DNA of 64,000 nt from Bog-950 sp046329515. GTDB taxonomy: Bacteria; Bacteroidota; Bacteroidia; Chitinophagales; LD1. The translations under genes were made by a program, and so were the position numbers. The notes below the pieces were generated by a model, which saw only the letters and a list, made by a program, of their open reading frames with translations, was not told the DNA's origin and did not search any database. Every line of letters begins with the position of its first letter. The first letter of the stretch is position 1. Of the stretch, positions 14,670-22,818 are shown piece after piece. The DNA lies in assembly GCA_046329515.1 (NCBI GenBank), contig JAXLUM010000003.1:186001-250000 (forward strand), read 5' to 3'.

Positions 14670-15923
14670 CTAACCTCTTAAAATAGCTACAGGGTCAATT
14701 TTACCGGCCTTCATACTTGGCATTAGGCCTGCAATAAGTGTGGTTATAATACCAAACCACACCCCAAACGCATAATGGTACCAGTGAAACACCACCGGGA
14801 AATGCGTAATACTTATAAAATCGTTTTTAGGGAAGGGTAGGTTGTATACGCCATAGCTTAATACAAAGCCAAGCAATAAACCCATTAAGGCGCCGCAAAT
14901 GCCAATAGTAATAGACTCAATCAAAAATATGGTTCGTACATCTTTAGCAGCAAAGCCCTGCGCTTTTAGTATGGCAATATCCTTCAACTTGTTTTGAATG
15001 GTCATGCTCATAATGTTATAAATACCAAAGCCCGCCACCACTAACAGCGTAATAGAAATTACAATCGTCATTACATTACGAATAAGAATGGAAACCATGG
15101 CCGAGGCATTGGCTACTTCCCAATCTTCTGATTTATAGCCGTAACGGGTACCAAATTCCTGTGCTACCGATTTTGCCTGCTGGTAATTTTTAAGCTTAAT
15201 ATTTATGTCGGTGTAATACTGGTTATCCTTTCCCAATAGCTGCTGCACTTTTGAAACGTTTACATAACTGCGTATGTTATCAAGCGAGCCGATACCAAAT
15301 TGAAACGTGCCCACCACACGGAAACGCATGGCGGTGCCTTTAGGTGTTGCCAACGTTACAAGGTCGCCGGGTTTTACGTTTAGTTTGCTGGCAAGTCCAT
15401 GTCCCATTAATATACCGTTATCAATGGTCAACAGGTTTTCAATTTTACCGGTCTTCATTTTATCGCCCAACCCGGTCAATACACTTTCCTGTACTATGTC
15501 AACCCCGTTTAAGGAGCCGTTTATCTGCACGGGGCCACTTGTGTAAAATACCTGGGTGCTTAACTGTGGCGATATAGCCAGTATGCGGTCATCCTTTTTT
15601 AAGTCCTCAATAATGTTGCTGGCATTACGGATGTTCGGGTTTATATCTTTTGGCTTTGGGTGGTAAACCACATTCAGCACTTTAGCGGTATCGCTTACTT
15701 CATCTAATATAGAGTGGCTGTAATCTGTTTTAATGTCGTTGTATATATGCACATCAGGCGTGCTTGATAGCAGCGTATCTTCCAAAAACTCATTAAAGCC
15801 GCTCATAAAGCTTATCATAAGTATATACATACCTATGCCAAACGTTACGCCAAGCATGGCTATAAACGTTTGCCGCTTTTTGGCAAGCAGGTGTGTTTTG
15901 GCTATTTCAAAATTTACTGACAT
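14670..15923 (-). CDS. ABC transporter permease (MacB-like, FtsX fold)
   Basis: This is a 417-residue permease with an N-terminal transmembrane helix, a large periplasmic MacB_PCD domain (about 45-270) and three C-terminal helices of the FtsX fold. It opens with AKTHLLAKKRQTFIAMLGVTFG, a typical amphipathic lead into TM1. The C-terminus 'KAGKIDPVAILRG' is the usual end of this family. It lies between the adaptor gene (27 bases upstream) and the ATPase gene and completes the inner-membrane part of a MacAB-like tripartite pump. No TolC-type outer membrane gene is in the cluster. Confidence 0.93.
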   Translation of the reverse strand: MSVNFEIAKTHLLAKKRQTFIAMLGVTFGIGMYILMISFMSGFNEFLEDTLLSSTPDVHIYNDIKTDYSHSILDEVSDTAKVLNVVYHPKPKDINPNIRNASNIIEDLKKDDRILAISPQLSTQVFYTSGPVQINGSLNGVDIVQESVLTGLGDKMKTGKIENLLTIDNGILMGHGLASKLNVKPGDLVTLATPKGTAMRFRVVGTFQFGIGSLDNIRSYVNVSKVQQLLGKDNQYYTDINIKLKNYQQAKSVAQEFGTRYGYKSEDWEVANASAMVSILIRNVMTIVISITLLVVAGFGIYNIMSMTIQNKLKDIAILKAQGFAAKDVRTIFLIESITIGICGALMGLLLGFVLSYGVYNLPFPKNDFISITHFPVVFHWYHYAFGVWFGIITTLIAGLMPSMKAGKIDPVAILRG

Positions 15924-15950
15924 CTCACTTCGGTTTATACAATCCGCTTA

Positions 15951-17072
15951 CTATTTCTCCTTAGGCACAACAATCTCATCGCTTTCCTTTACGCCTTCCA
16001 GCACTTCTACCATCTCAAGGTTCTGCATGCCTATTTTAATTTTTACGCGCTTGTTCATGGCAGTGCCTTTAATATCTACTTCGTCTTCGCCTTGTACCAC
16101 GCCACGGGGTATTACCAGTGCATTATCTTTTTTGCTTATAATAATATTGGCTTCAAGCGAGGTATGCACAAAAGGTAAATCATAATTTTCAGTAAACTCG
16201 GCCTCCACTTTAAAGCTTTGGTCGTTCTGGTTCATGTTAGGGTATATTTTGCTAACCCGGGCGTTGTAAATCTTGTTGCCGGTTACATCCATTTTTACCA
16301 CCACTTCCTGGCCCAGCTTAATGCGGTCAATATCCTGCTGGTCAACCGAAAGCTGTAATAACTTGCTGCCGCTCTCACCAACTAAAGCTATCATATCATT
16401 ACGCCTTACGGCCTCACCCAGTTCTTTGCTTATGTCGTAAACAGTGCCATCTATCATACTGCGCACCGTGTAGTTGCCTGCTTCCAAACCCGATGCAGCC
16501 AATGTGCTTTGCGCATTACGCAATTCCTGTTGCAGTTGGTCCTTTGTTCGGGTTAGTTGCTCGCGGGCAGATTGTAAATCATTTGACGAAACCTCATAAG
16601 CCAAAGAAGCCTGGTCTAACTGCGCCTTGGTTACCGCATTGGCATCAAACATGTTTTTAAAGCGCAAATAGTTTAAGGAATCATTACGCACCTTGGCTTC
16701 GGCGCTTTTTATTTTGTTCTTTATGTCGGCAATAACGGGGCTGTTATCAGCAGCATTGTTTTTAGCTAACTCATAAGCTGAAGACGATGCACCTAACTTG
16801 GCTACGGTAGCATCATTCTGCACCTGCAGTATAGCTTCACCTTTTTTTACTGAATCGCCTGCCTCTTTGTATTTGGCAGTTATGTAGCCATCGGCCAATG
16901 CGTAAACCTTATACTCATTTTTAGGCACTAAAAAGCCTGAAGCATAAACAGCCTCGGTAATGGCTTTGTGCTCCGCCTTAATGGTTTTTGTTTTCTTACA
17001 GGCCGAAACAGCTACCAGCGATACAAGGGCTATTACCGGAATAAAAATGTAAGCCTTCTTTTTCATCATCAT
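15951..17072 (-). CDS. Periplasmic adaptor lipoprotein (MacA/HlyD family)
   Basis: This 373-residue membrane-fusion protein has a lipoprotein signal (VSLVAVSAC, Cys25 predicted to be lipidated), a lipoyl/barrel-sandwich half (about 38-72 and again near 200), a long alpha-helical hairpin (about 95-195, rich in Ala/Gln/Lys) and beta-barrel domains to the end. It would link the MacB-like permease to an outer membrane channel. Being first in the cluster, it probably follows the promoter. The gap to the divergent SCO gene (17073-17291) should hold both promoters. Confidence 0.93.
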   Translation of the reverse strand: MMMKKKAYIFIPVIALVSLVAVSACKKTKTIKAEHKAITEAVYASGFLVPKNEYKVYALADGYITAKYKEAGDSVKKGEAILQVQNDATVAKLGASSSAYELAKNNAADNSPVIADIKNKIKSAEAKVRNDSLNYLRFKNMFDANAVTKAQLDQASLAYEVSSNDLQSAREQLTRTKDQLQQELRNAQSTLAASGLEAGNYTVRSMIDGTVYDISKELGEAVRRNDMIALVGESGSKLLQLSVDQQDIDRIKLGQEVVVKMDVTGNKIYNARVSKIYPNMNQNDQSFKVEAEFTENYDLPFVHTSLEANIIISKKDNALVIPRGVVQGEDEVDIKGTAMNKRVKIKIGMQNLEMVEVLEGVKESDEIVVPKEK

Positions 17073-17291
17073 CTATTTACGCTGCAAATCAAACAAGCAT
17101 AGGCAGGTAAAGCAACTGTATTTAAACTACCTGCCCCAATTTGTTACCGAACCGTTAACCTTATCATTTAAACCGTCTGCTTTGCGCAAAGCCCCTGTTT
17201 AACACCCGTTTATTAACGCTTAAGCATTTTAAAGCAGTTTTTCCGCCACTTTAAATGCAGATGGCTTTAATTTGCGCTCGCTTTAGAAATT
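17073..17291. promoter_or_regulatory. Divergent promoter region (efflux cluster / SCO1)
   Basis: This 219-base interval separates two divergent units. On the plus side, TTTAATTTGCG about 20 bases before the SCO1 start approximates the TAnnTTTG element. CAGGTAAAG...CTACCTG (around 17104-17132) contains an imperfect inverted repeat. No exact minus-strand -7 motif was found. Only its position and these partial matches support the call. Confidence 0.35.
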
Positions 17292-18050
17292 ATGGAAGGC
17301 AGGCAAAAAAATATCTTCGGCGTATCCATTGCACTTCTGGTGCCTGTTATACTGCTTATTACGGTTCCTATTTTGTTGAATAAATGCAAGCTCGATCGTA
17401 AGAGCAGCCAAATGGTGAAAGCGCCACCGCGTTATTTCCCAATCAGCACTACCGAAAGTACGGATGAAAAAGGCCGCAAGCAGGTAGATACGGTTTATCA
17501 AAAGGTGCCCAACTTTAAGTTTCAAACCCAAAATGGCGATTCGCTGGAGTTGGATTCACTGCGCGGTAATGTATATGTGGCCGATTTCTTTTTTGCCAGT
17601 TGCCCCGGCATTTGCCCTAAACTAAGCAACAGCCTGCAGCGGGTGCAAACCGCTTTTATTAAGGACCATAACTTTAAAATAGTGTCTTTCTCGGTGGACC
17701 CTGCCCGCGATACGGTTAAAGCCCTTAAAGCGTATGCTGATTTACATGATGCCATACCCGGCACCTGGTACTTTATGCGCGGCAGCCATGAGGATATTTA
17801 TGCCCTTGCCGATAAAGGATTTCATATTACAGCAAAAGAAGATGAAGACGGCGGCCCCGAAGCCTTTGTGCATAGCGAGAAGCTTGTATTGGTGGACCCT
17901 AAAGGGGTTATCCGCGGTTTTTACAGCGGGGTAGATAGTTTAAGTGTAAACAAATTACAGGCAGATATTGTTTTGGTTCTACGCGAGGCAGAAGGCCGCT
18001 TTAGCTTCCGCGACCAAAAGAAACAAACCAAAGGCCTGTTTGATAATTAA
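17292..18050 (+). CDS. SCO1/SenC-family copper chaperone
   Basis: This 252-residue protein inserts copper into the CuA site of cytochrome c oxidase or keeps its thiols reduced. An N-terminal signal anchor (IALLVPVILLITVPILL) holds a thioredoxin-fold domain in the periplasm. The copper ligands are present: Cys104 and Cys108 in FFASCPGICPK, and His194 in AFVHSEKL. The SVDPARDTVKALKAYA segment is also characteristic. It is followed after 6 bases by a DUF420 gene, a common pairing at the end of cytochrome oxidase clusters in this phylum. Confidence 0.95.
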   Translation: MEGRQKNIFGVSIALLVPVILLITVPILLNKCKLDRKSSQMVKAPPRYFPISTTESTDEKGRKQVDTVYQKVPNFKFQTQNGDSLELDSLRGNVYVADFFFASCPGICPKLSNSLQRVQTAFIKDHNFKIVSFSVDPARDTVKALKAYADLHDAIPGTWYFMRGSHEDIYALADKGFHITAKEDEDGGPEAFVHSEKLVLVDPKGVIRGFYSGVDSLSVNKLQADIVLVLREAEGRFSFRDQKKQTKGLFDN

Positions 18051-18056
18051 GCGCAT

Positions 18057-18599
18057 ATGTTGAAAGCATACATCCCCCGTAACGATAAGCAGGCCTATTG
18101 GTTTATAGGCATTGTTAGTGTAGTGGTTTTTGTGGCCGTTGCATTTTTAAGCAAAAAGAATTTTACAATTCAATTGGGTTTCGACCCCCACATTTTTGCG
18201 CGCATTAATGCAGTTATCAATTCAGCCGTTTCAGTATTGTTGGTAGGCGCCTTTGTTATGGTTAAGCAGAAAAAATACGAAGCGCACCGTAACCTTATGT
18301 TCGTGGCTATTCTTCTGTCGTCTTTGTTCCTGGTATCGTATATAGCGCATCACCTGTTAGCCGGCGATACTAAGTTTGGCGGCGAAGGCACCATTCGTTA
18401 CTTCTACTTTTTCATTTTAATAACGCACATTATTCTGGCGGCTATCATTCTGCCTTTTATTCTTTTTACCTCGTACCAAAGCCTTTCCGGCGATTATCAG
18501 AAGCACAAAAAAGTGGCGCGCTACACCTTCCCGCTGTGGTTATATGTTTCCATAACAGGGGTAGTGGTGTATTTACTTATTTCTCCTTATTACGTTTAG
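18057..18599 (+). CDS. DUF420 membrane protein (cytochrome oxidase assembly-associated)
   Basis: This 180-residue integral membrane protein has five predicted transmembrane helices and the DUF420 signature residues: conserved His in 'HRNLMF', 'YIAHHLLAG', 'THIILAAI' and 'YTFPLWLYVSITGVVVYL'. DUF420 is related to CtaM-type cytochrome oxidase assembly proteins, and its histidines may bind heme or copper. It is translated directly after the SCO gene. Its last 4 bases overlap the end of the convergent gene. The family assignment is firm; the biochemical role is inferred from the association. Confidence 0.88.
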   Translation: MLKAYIPRNDKQAYWFIGIVSVVVFVAVAFLSKKNFTIQLGFDPHIFARINAVINSAVSVLLVGAFVMVKQKKYEAHRNLMFVAILLSSLFLVSYIAHHLLAGDTKFGGEGTIRYFYFFILITHIILAAIILPFILFTSYQSLSGDYQKHKKVARYTFPLWLYVSITGVVVYLLISPYYV

Positions 18600-19186
18600 T
18601 TGGCTTGCAGCAGCGAGTTTCGTATGCTGGCATGCACATTTATCATTTCTGTGCCTGAAGCTTCGGGGTAATAGTATTCTGATGAAATACGCTCATTAAA
18701 GAAGGTATCGAACAGACTGTATTTTTCGGTATTAAATACCGGTAGGGGCACTACCTGTTTTTGTAATTGGTCTTTTTCCTTGTTATAAGCTACTATGCGC
18801 TTGTTTTCATCTTCATTAATGCCAACCAATATGCCGTTGGTGCTGCGGTTAATGGCATCTTTCAGCTTGTATTTGTTTTCTAATTCGGCAATGGCATAAC
18901 CCAGTTGCTCATTGTAGCTCTTAATCTGCTGGTATTTTTCAGTTGTCCATTTGGCTTCATAACGGAACATGAAAGAAACAGGGCCTCGTTTTGTATCCCC
19001 CTTGCCGCCGCTTTGGCCGGTTTCATGGTTTTGTATCACAATCCAGTTATCGGCCATGCTCAACTGCCAGTGGGCAGGCAGGTTTACGCTCAATTTTCTA
19101 AGGCACGAATCTTCTTTAATTAGTTTTTCCTGTGCACTTAAGCCTAAAAAGCAAAGCAAACACAGGGTCAGGGTAATGAATCTCAT
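18596..19186 (-). CDS. Secreted hypothetical protein
   Basis: This is a 196-residue protein with a signal peptide (FITLTLCLLCFLGLSAQ, cleavage near residue 19) and a mixed alpha/beta mature part. It contains 'LSVNLPAHWQLSMADNWIVIQN' at about 33-54, reminiscent of small secreted proteins related to PsbP-like folds, but I cannot assign a family. It has general similarity in layout (secreted, ~196 residues, 'P..W' motif) to the 59659-60252 gene. It sits convergently between the copper chaperone genes and a small CxxC protein. Function is unknown. Confidence 0.65.
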   Translation of the reverse strand: MRFITLTLCLLCFLGLSAQEKLIKEDSCLRKLSVNLPAHWQLSMADNWIVIQNHETGQSGGKGDTKRGPVSFMFRYEAKWTTEKYQQIKSYNEQLGYAIAELENKYKLKDAINRSTNGILVGINEDENKRIVAYNKEKDQLQKQVVPLPVFNTEKYSLFDTFFNERISSEYYYPEASGTEMINVHASIRNSLLQAN

Positions 19187-19325
19187 GTGGTTGTATATAT
19201 CTGTAAAGCTAATTAACTAATTATGATTTTGTATAAATAAATGGCTATTCATATCTTTTGCTTGATTTTCAGGGTGAAATCCACTGTTTAATACCCCTTT
19301 AACCTTTTAAATAAATAGTTCTGTT

Positions 19326-19333
19326 TACTTTTG
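19326..19333 (+). promoter_or_regulatory. -7 promoter element abutting the small CxxC gene
   Basis: TACTTTTG fits TAnnTTTG exactly and ends 4 bases before the ATG at 19338. With a start site about 7 bases downstream, the transcript would be leaderless or nearly so. Confidence 0.45.
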
Positions 19334-19337
19334 CGGC

Positions 19338-19577
19338 ATGAAGAAGTGCCTGCCTTTCCTGCTATTGGTAATTGTTTTCCTTAGCCTTAGCCACATGGCC
19401 GATGCCCAGTGCGCTATGTGCCAGGCTACTGCCGAAACCAGCCGCGATGCCGGTGCCTCTGTTGCCGACGGTATCAATAAGGGCGTGCTCTACCTCTTTT
19501 TTATGCCTTATATAGTTATTGGCACTATCGCTTATTTCTGGTGGCGGTCACGCAAAAAGCACAAGGCTGCCCAGTAA
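19338..19577 (+). CDS. Small CxxC-containing membrane protein
   Basis: This 79-residue protein has an N-terminal signal peptide (FLLLVIVFLSLSHMADAQ), a short exported region that begins QCAMCQATAETS, one transmembrane helix (about 50-67) and a basic cytoplasmic tail (RSRKKHKAAQ). The CAMC pair directly after the predicted cleavage site suggests a redox or metal site held at the outer face of the membrane. In Bacteroidota I recall such small CAMC proteins near cytochrome oxidase genes, and here it follows SCO1/DUF420. A copper-relay or oxidase-assembly role is inference. Confidence 0.8.
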   Translation: MKKCLPFLLLVIVFLSLSHMADAQCAMCQATAETSRDAGASVADGINKGVLYLFFMPYIVIGTIAYFWWRSRKKHKAAQ

Positions 19578-19654
19578 GCCACCCCTCAATTGTTTAAAAC
19601 TTTCTTCATTTTCCCGATTTAAGGCGTAAATTTCGCCCGCAAAAATTACGCTAA

Positions 19655-22600
19655 ATGAAGAAAAGCTTACTCTTATTAATGGCTTTGGTAGCTGCAGGCA
19701 TTTCTGTGTTTGCCCAAACTACTATTAGCAATGCCGGCATGGAAAACTGGACCGGCTCAGGTGCTTCAATTGAACCGCAGTATTGGAATAGTACTAAAAG
19801 TGCAGGCGGCACCTATGGTGGTTTTGCTCCGCAAACTATTTGGCAGGAAACCTCAAACCCCCACGGCGGCACCTACTGCGCAAAAATTGTAACCGGCAAC
19901 GCCTTAGGCAATGCGGTTAACGGTGCGCTAACTACCGGCCGCGTAATGGCTCCATCTACTAATAAGGCGCAGGGGTACATCTACAGCATACCAAACGATA
20001 ACAACTACCATATGCTCTTCACCGGCCGTCCGGATAGTTTTGCCTTTTGGTATCGTTATACACCGCAAGGGGCTGACTTCCCCCGTGTAGAAGCGCGTTT
20101 GTGCGTAGGCACAGGCTATGCGCCTGAAGCCCCTGTTAGCGGTAACCACCCCGATAGCACCTCAAACATTGTAGCCCGCGCGCAGTGGCAGGGCACAAAC
20201 TCAACCGTTAGCGGTTGGGTACGTATCTGCGTTCCTTTCGTTTATGTAGATAATCGCACACCCGATAACATTTTAGTTACCTCAACCAGCAGCGGCGATC
20301 AGCTTAACGGCGTTCAAAACAGTACGCTATGGTTAGATGATTTCGATGCCATCTATAACCCAACTATTGCCACAGGCACAGTTAACGCCGGTCCTTATTA
20401 TGTAAGTGCAAATGCCGGTGCTTCTATTTCCGTTCCATTTAACTTAACAGGAACGTACAATGGCGGCAATACCATAACTGCACAACTTTCAAACGCGGCA
20501 GGCTCTTTTGCATCGCCTGTTTCTTTAGGCAGTTTAGCTACCACGGCTTCAGGCACTGTTAGCGGAACTATACCGACTAATACAGCTTCAGGTACTGCAT
20601 ACCGCGTACGCGTAGTAAGCAGCAACCCTGCCCTCACCGCCGCTGATAACGGCAGTAACATTACCATTAACCTGGTAAGCAATTCCATTGCGCCAACCGC
20701 AGCACAAACCATTGCTGCTAATGCCAACGGCAACCAATTAACGCTTACAGCCTCAGCAGGCTCTACTTCTACTGAATGGATGTATGCTACTGCTTCAGGC
20801 GGACCTTATACTTCTTTCAGCCCAATGCAAATGAGCGGTACATACACACCAAACTTTGCAACACCGGGCACTTATTACGTGGTGGCTGTTTCAAGCTACC
20901 CCGGCGGTTTGCAATTAACCAGCAACGAAGTGCAGGTTAATGTAGTAGGCAATGCAGTTACACCGGCTTCTCCTCAATCATTATTAGTATCTACCAACGG
21001 CACTCAGCTTACCGTAACCGAAACACCGGCAGGCTCATGGCGCGAATGGTTATACAGCACCACCAGCGGCAGCGGTTACCAAAGCTTTACCCCTGCCATT
21101 ACAGGTAGCACCACTTACACACCAAACTTTAACAGTGCAGGTATTTACTATGTAGTTTGCCAAAGCGATATCAACGGTGTAATGGTAACCAGTAACGAAG
21201 TGGTTATTTCTGTTAGCAGCGTTACGCTTTCAACAGGCAACATAAGCGGCTCACCATTCCAGTTCAGCCCTTCTGCCCCTGCGGCTTCAGTAAGTGTTCC
21301 TTATACTACCAGCGCTGCGTTTAATGGTGGTAACACCTTTACGGCGCAGTTATCTGATGCCTCAGGTTCATTCACCAGCCCCGTAAACATCGGTAGCGTT
21401 ACAGCTACTACATCTGGCACCATCAATGCATCTATACCTTCAAATACTGCCGCAGGCACGGGCTATCGCATTCGTGTTATTGCCAGCAGCCCAACAGTAT
21501 TAGGCAGCGATAACGGCACTGACTTAGTGATTGACCAATTCAACAACAGCATTGCACCGCCAAACACACAAACTATTATGCACGGTGTTAACGGAACGGC
21601 TATAGCTGTATTCGCTTCGCAAACTTCTACCCAGGAATGGAAATTCAGCCTTACCAGCGGTAGCGGTTATGTAAGCTTTGGCCCTGCTGAAACAGGAAGT
21701 TCATACACACCAAACTTTGCTACACCGGGTACCTACTATGTAGTGGCAGTAAGCAAAAACCAATATAACGACCAGGTAACCAGCAACGAAGTGGAGATTG
21801 ATGTGCAGAATGGTTCAAGCATTACCACTTCGGCAGTTAACGGTTCACCATTCTATATTTCACCAAGCGCTAACGTTGGTGTTACGGTAAACTTCACTTC
21901 TGATGTGGTGTTCGATAACGGTAACGTTTTCAAAGCACAGTTAAGCGACCAGAACGGCAGCTTTGCCACACCGGTTGAAATAGGCACATTGAGCAGCGCA
22001 ACAATCGGCGCAATAAGCGCTACCATTCCTAACTCTTCAGTTAGCGGCAATGGTTACCGCATCCGCGTGGTGTCTACCAGCCCCGCTGTTATTGGTTCTG
22101 ATAATGGCGCTAACCTGCAAATCATTCCGCAGGAAGTTTCTGTAGCGCCTACTGATACACAAAACATTTACGTGGCCCAGTGGGGTAACCTGCTTACAGC
22201 AACTACCACACACCCGAATTCAACATTTGAGTGGCAGTATTCTCAGGTTTCCGGCTTGGGCTACACAGCGTTTAGCCCGGCTAAAACTACTGATACACTT
22301 ACTCCTAAATTTAACATTGCGGGCCCTTACTATATTATCTGCAAGGCTACCAATAGCGTAAGCGATGTGGTTACTTCATCAGAAGTAGTGGTAATTGTTA
22401 GCCAGCCTAACGGTATTGGTGAAACAACTAATGATGTGGTTACGGCGTATTGGAACCACAACGATTTTATTGTTGACCTTACCGCTGCTAAAATGAACAC
22501 CCCTGTGCTGCAATTGATAAATGTTGCCGGCCAGGTTGTGCTTGAGCAGAAGCTGAACGCACAAATGCTGAACACCGTAAACACCTCTTTAAATCAGGGT

Positions 22601-22663
22601 ATTTACATCTTCCGCATTATTGACGGCAGCAGAATAGTAAGCGGCAAAACACCGAAGAAATAA
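19655..22663 (+). CDS. Modular secreted protein, T9SS type A sorting domain
   Basis: This is a 1002-residue exported protein. A signal peptide (1-21) is followed by a beta-rich domain (about 22-235) resembling the PCMD/carbohydrate-associated fold ('NAGMENWT' at its start and 'WLDDFDAIY' at its end are characteristic). Two kinds of about 90-100 residue Ig-like module follow, roughly in the order A-B-B-A-B-A-B. A modules open 'GPYYVSA/GSPFQFS/GSPFYIS' and end 'YRIRVVSSNPA..G.DNG'. B modules contain 'EW.YS..SG..Y.SF' and end 'TYYVVAVS...TSNEV'. The last 75 residues are a Por/T9SS type A sorting domain (LQLINVAGQVV, GIYIFRI). It is probably surface-exposed and adhesive. Confidence 0.85.
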   Translation: MKKSLLLLMALVAAGISVFAQTTISNAGMENWTGSGASIEPQYWNSTKSAGGTYGGFAPQTIWQETSNPHGGTYCAKIVTGNALGNAVNGALTTGRVMAPSTNKAQGYIYSIPNDNNYHMLFTGRPDSFAFWYRYTPQGADFPRVEARLCVGTGYAPEAPVSGNHPDSTSNIVARAQWQGTNSTVSGWVRICVPFVYVDNRTPDNILVTSTSSGDQLNGVQNSTLWLDDFDAIYNPTIATGTVNAGPYYVSANAGASISVPFNLTGTYNGGNTITAQLSNAAGSFASPVSLGSLATTASGTVSGTIPTNTASGTAYRVRVVSSNPALTAADNGSNITINLVSNSIAPTAAQTIAANANGNQLTLTASAGSTSTEWMYATASGGPYTSFSPMQMSGTYTPNFATPGTYYVVAVSSYPGGLQLTSNEVQVNVVGNAVTPASPQSLLVSTNGTQLTVTETPAGSWREWLYSTTSGSGYQSFTPAITGSTTYTPNFNSAGIYYVVCQSDINGVMVTSNEVVISVSSVTLSTGNISGSPFQFSPSAPAASVSVPYTTSAAFNGGNTFTAQLSDASGSFTSPVNIGSVTATTSGTINASIPSNTAAGTGYRIRVIASSPTVLGSDNGTDLVIDQFNNSIAPPNTQTIMHGVNGTAIAVFASQTSTQEWKFSLTSGSGYVSFGPAETGSSYTPNFATPGTYYVVAVSKNQYNDQVTSNEVEIDVQNGSSITTSAVNGSPFYISPSANVGVTVNFTSDVVFDNGNVFKAQLSDQNGSFATPVEIGTLSSATIGAISATIPNSSVSGNGYRIRVVSTSPAVIGSDNGANLQIIPQEVSVAPTDTQNIYVAQWGNLLTATTTHPNSTFEWQYSQVSGLGYTAFSPAKTTDTLTPKFNIAGPYYIICKATNSVSDVVTSSEVVVIVSQPNGIGETTNDVVTAYWNHNDFIVDLTAAKMNTPVLQLINVAGQVVLEQKLNAQMLNTVNTSLNQGIYIFRIIDGSRIVSGKTPKK
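20374..22400 (+). repeat. Intragenic Ig-like module repeats
   Basis: Three A modules (about 20374-20673, 21229-21540, 21819-22128) and four B modules (about 20674-20952, 20953-21220, 21541-21810, 22132-22400) are clear at protein level and partly at DNA level. For example, 'ACACCAAACTTT' recurs in the first three B modules. They look like internal duplications. Confidence 0.7.
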
Positions 22664-22683
22664 CCATTATCCATATAAAGTCG

Positions 22684-22715
22684 AATGCCGGCCCGCACTA
22701 AGGCCGGCATTTTTA
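22684..22715 (+). terminator. Terminator after modular T9SS gene
   Basis: AATGCCGGCC pairs with GGCCGGCATT (10 bp, 8-base loop) and continues into TTTATTTAT, 20 bases after the stop codon. Confidence 0.88.
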
Positions 22716-22818
22716 TTTATGAGGCCTGTCATAAACTGCTGACAGTAAGATTTTAGCAATTTTGGGATTAAGCAGCCCTGTGAAAATTGGTATGTTTAGC
22801 ATCTGTAGTAAAGCAGCA

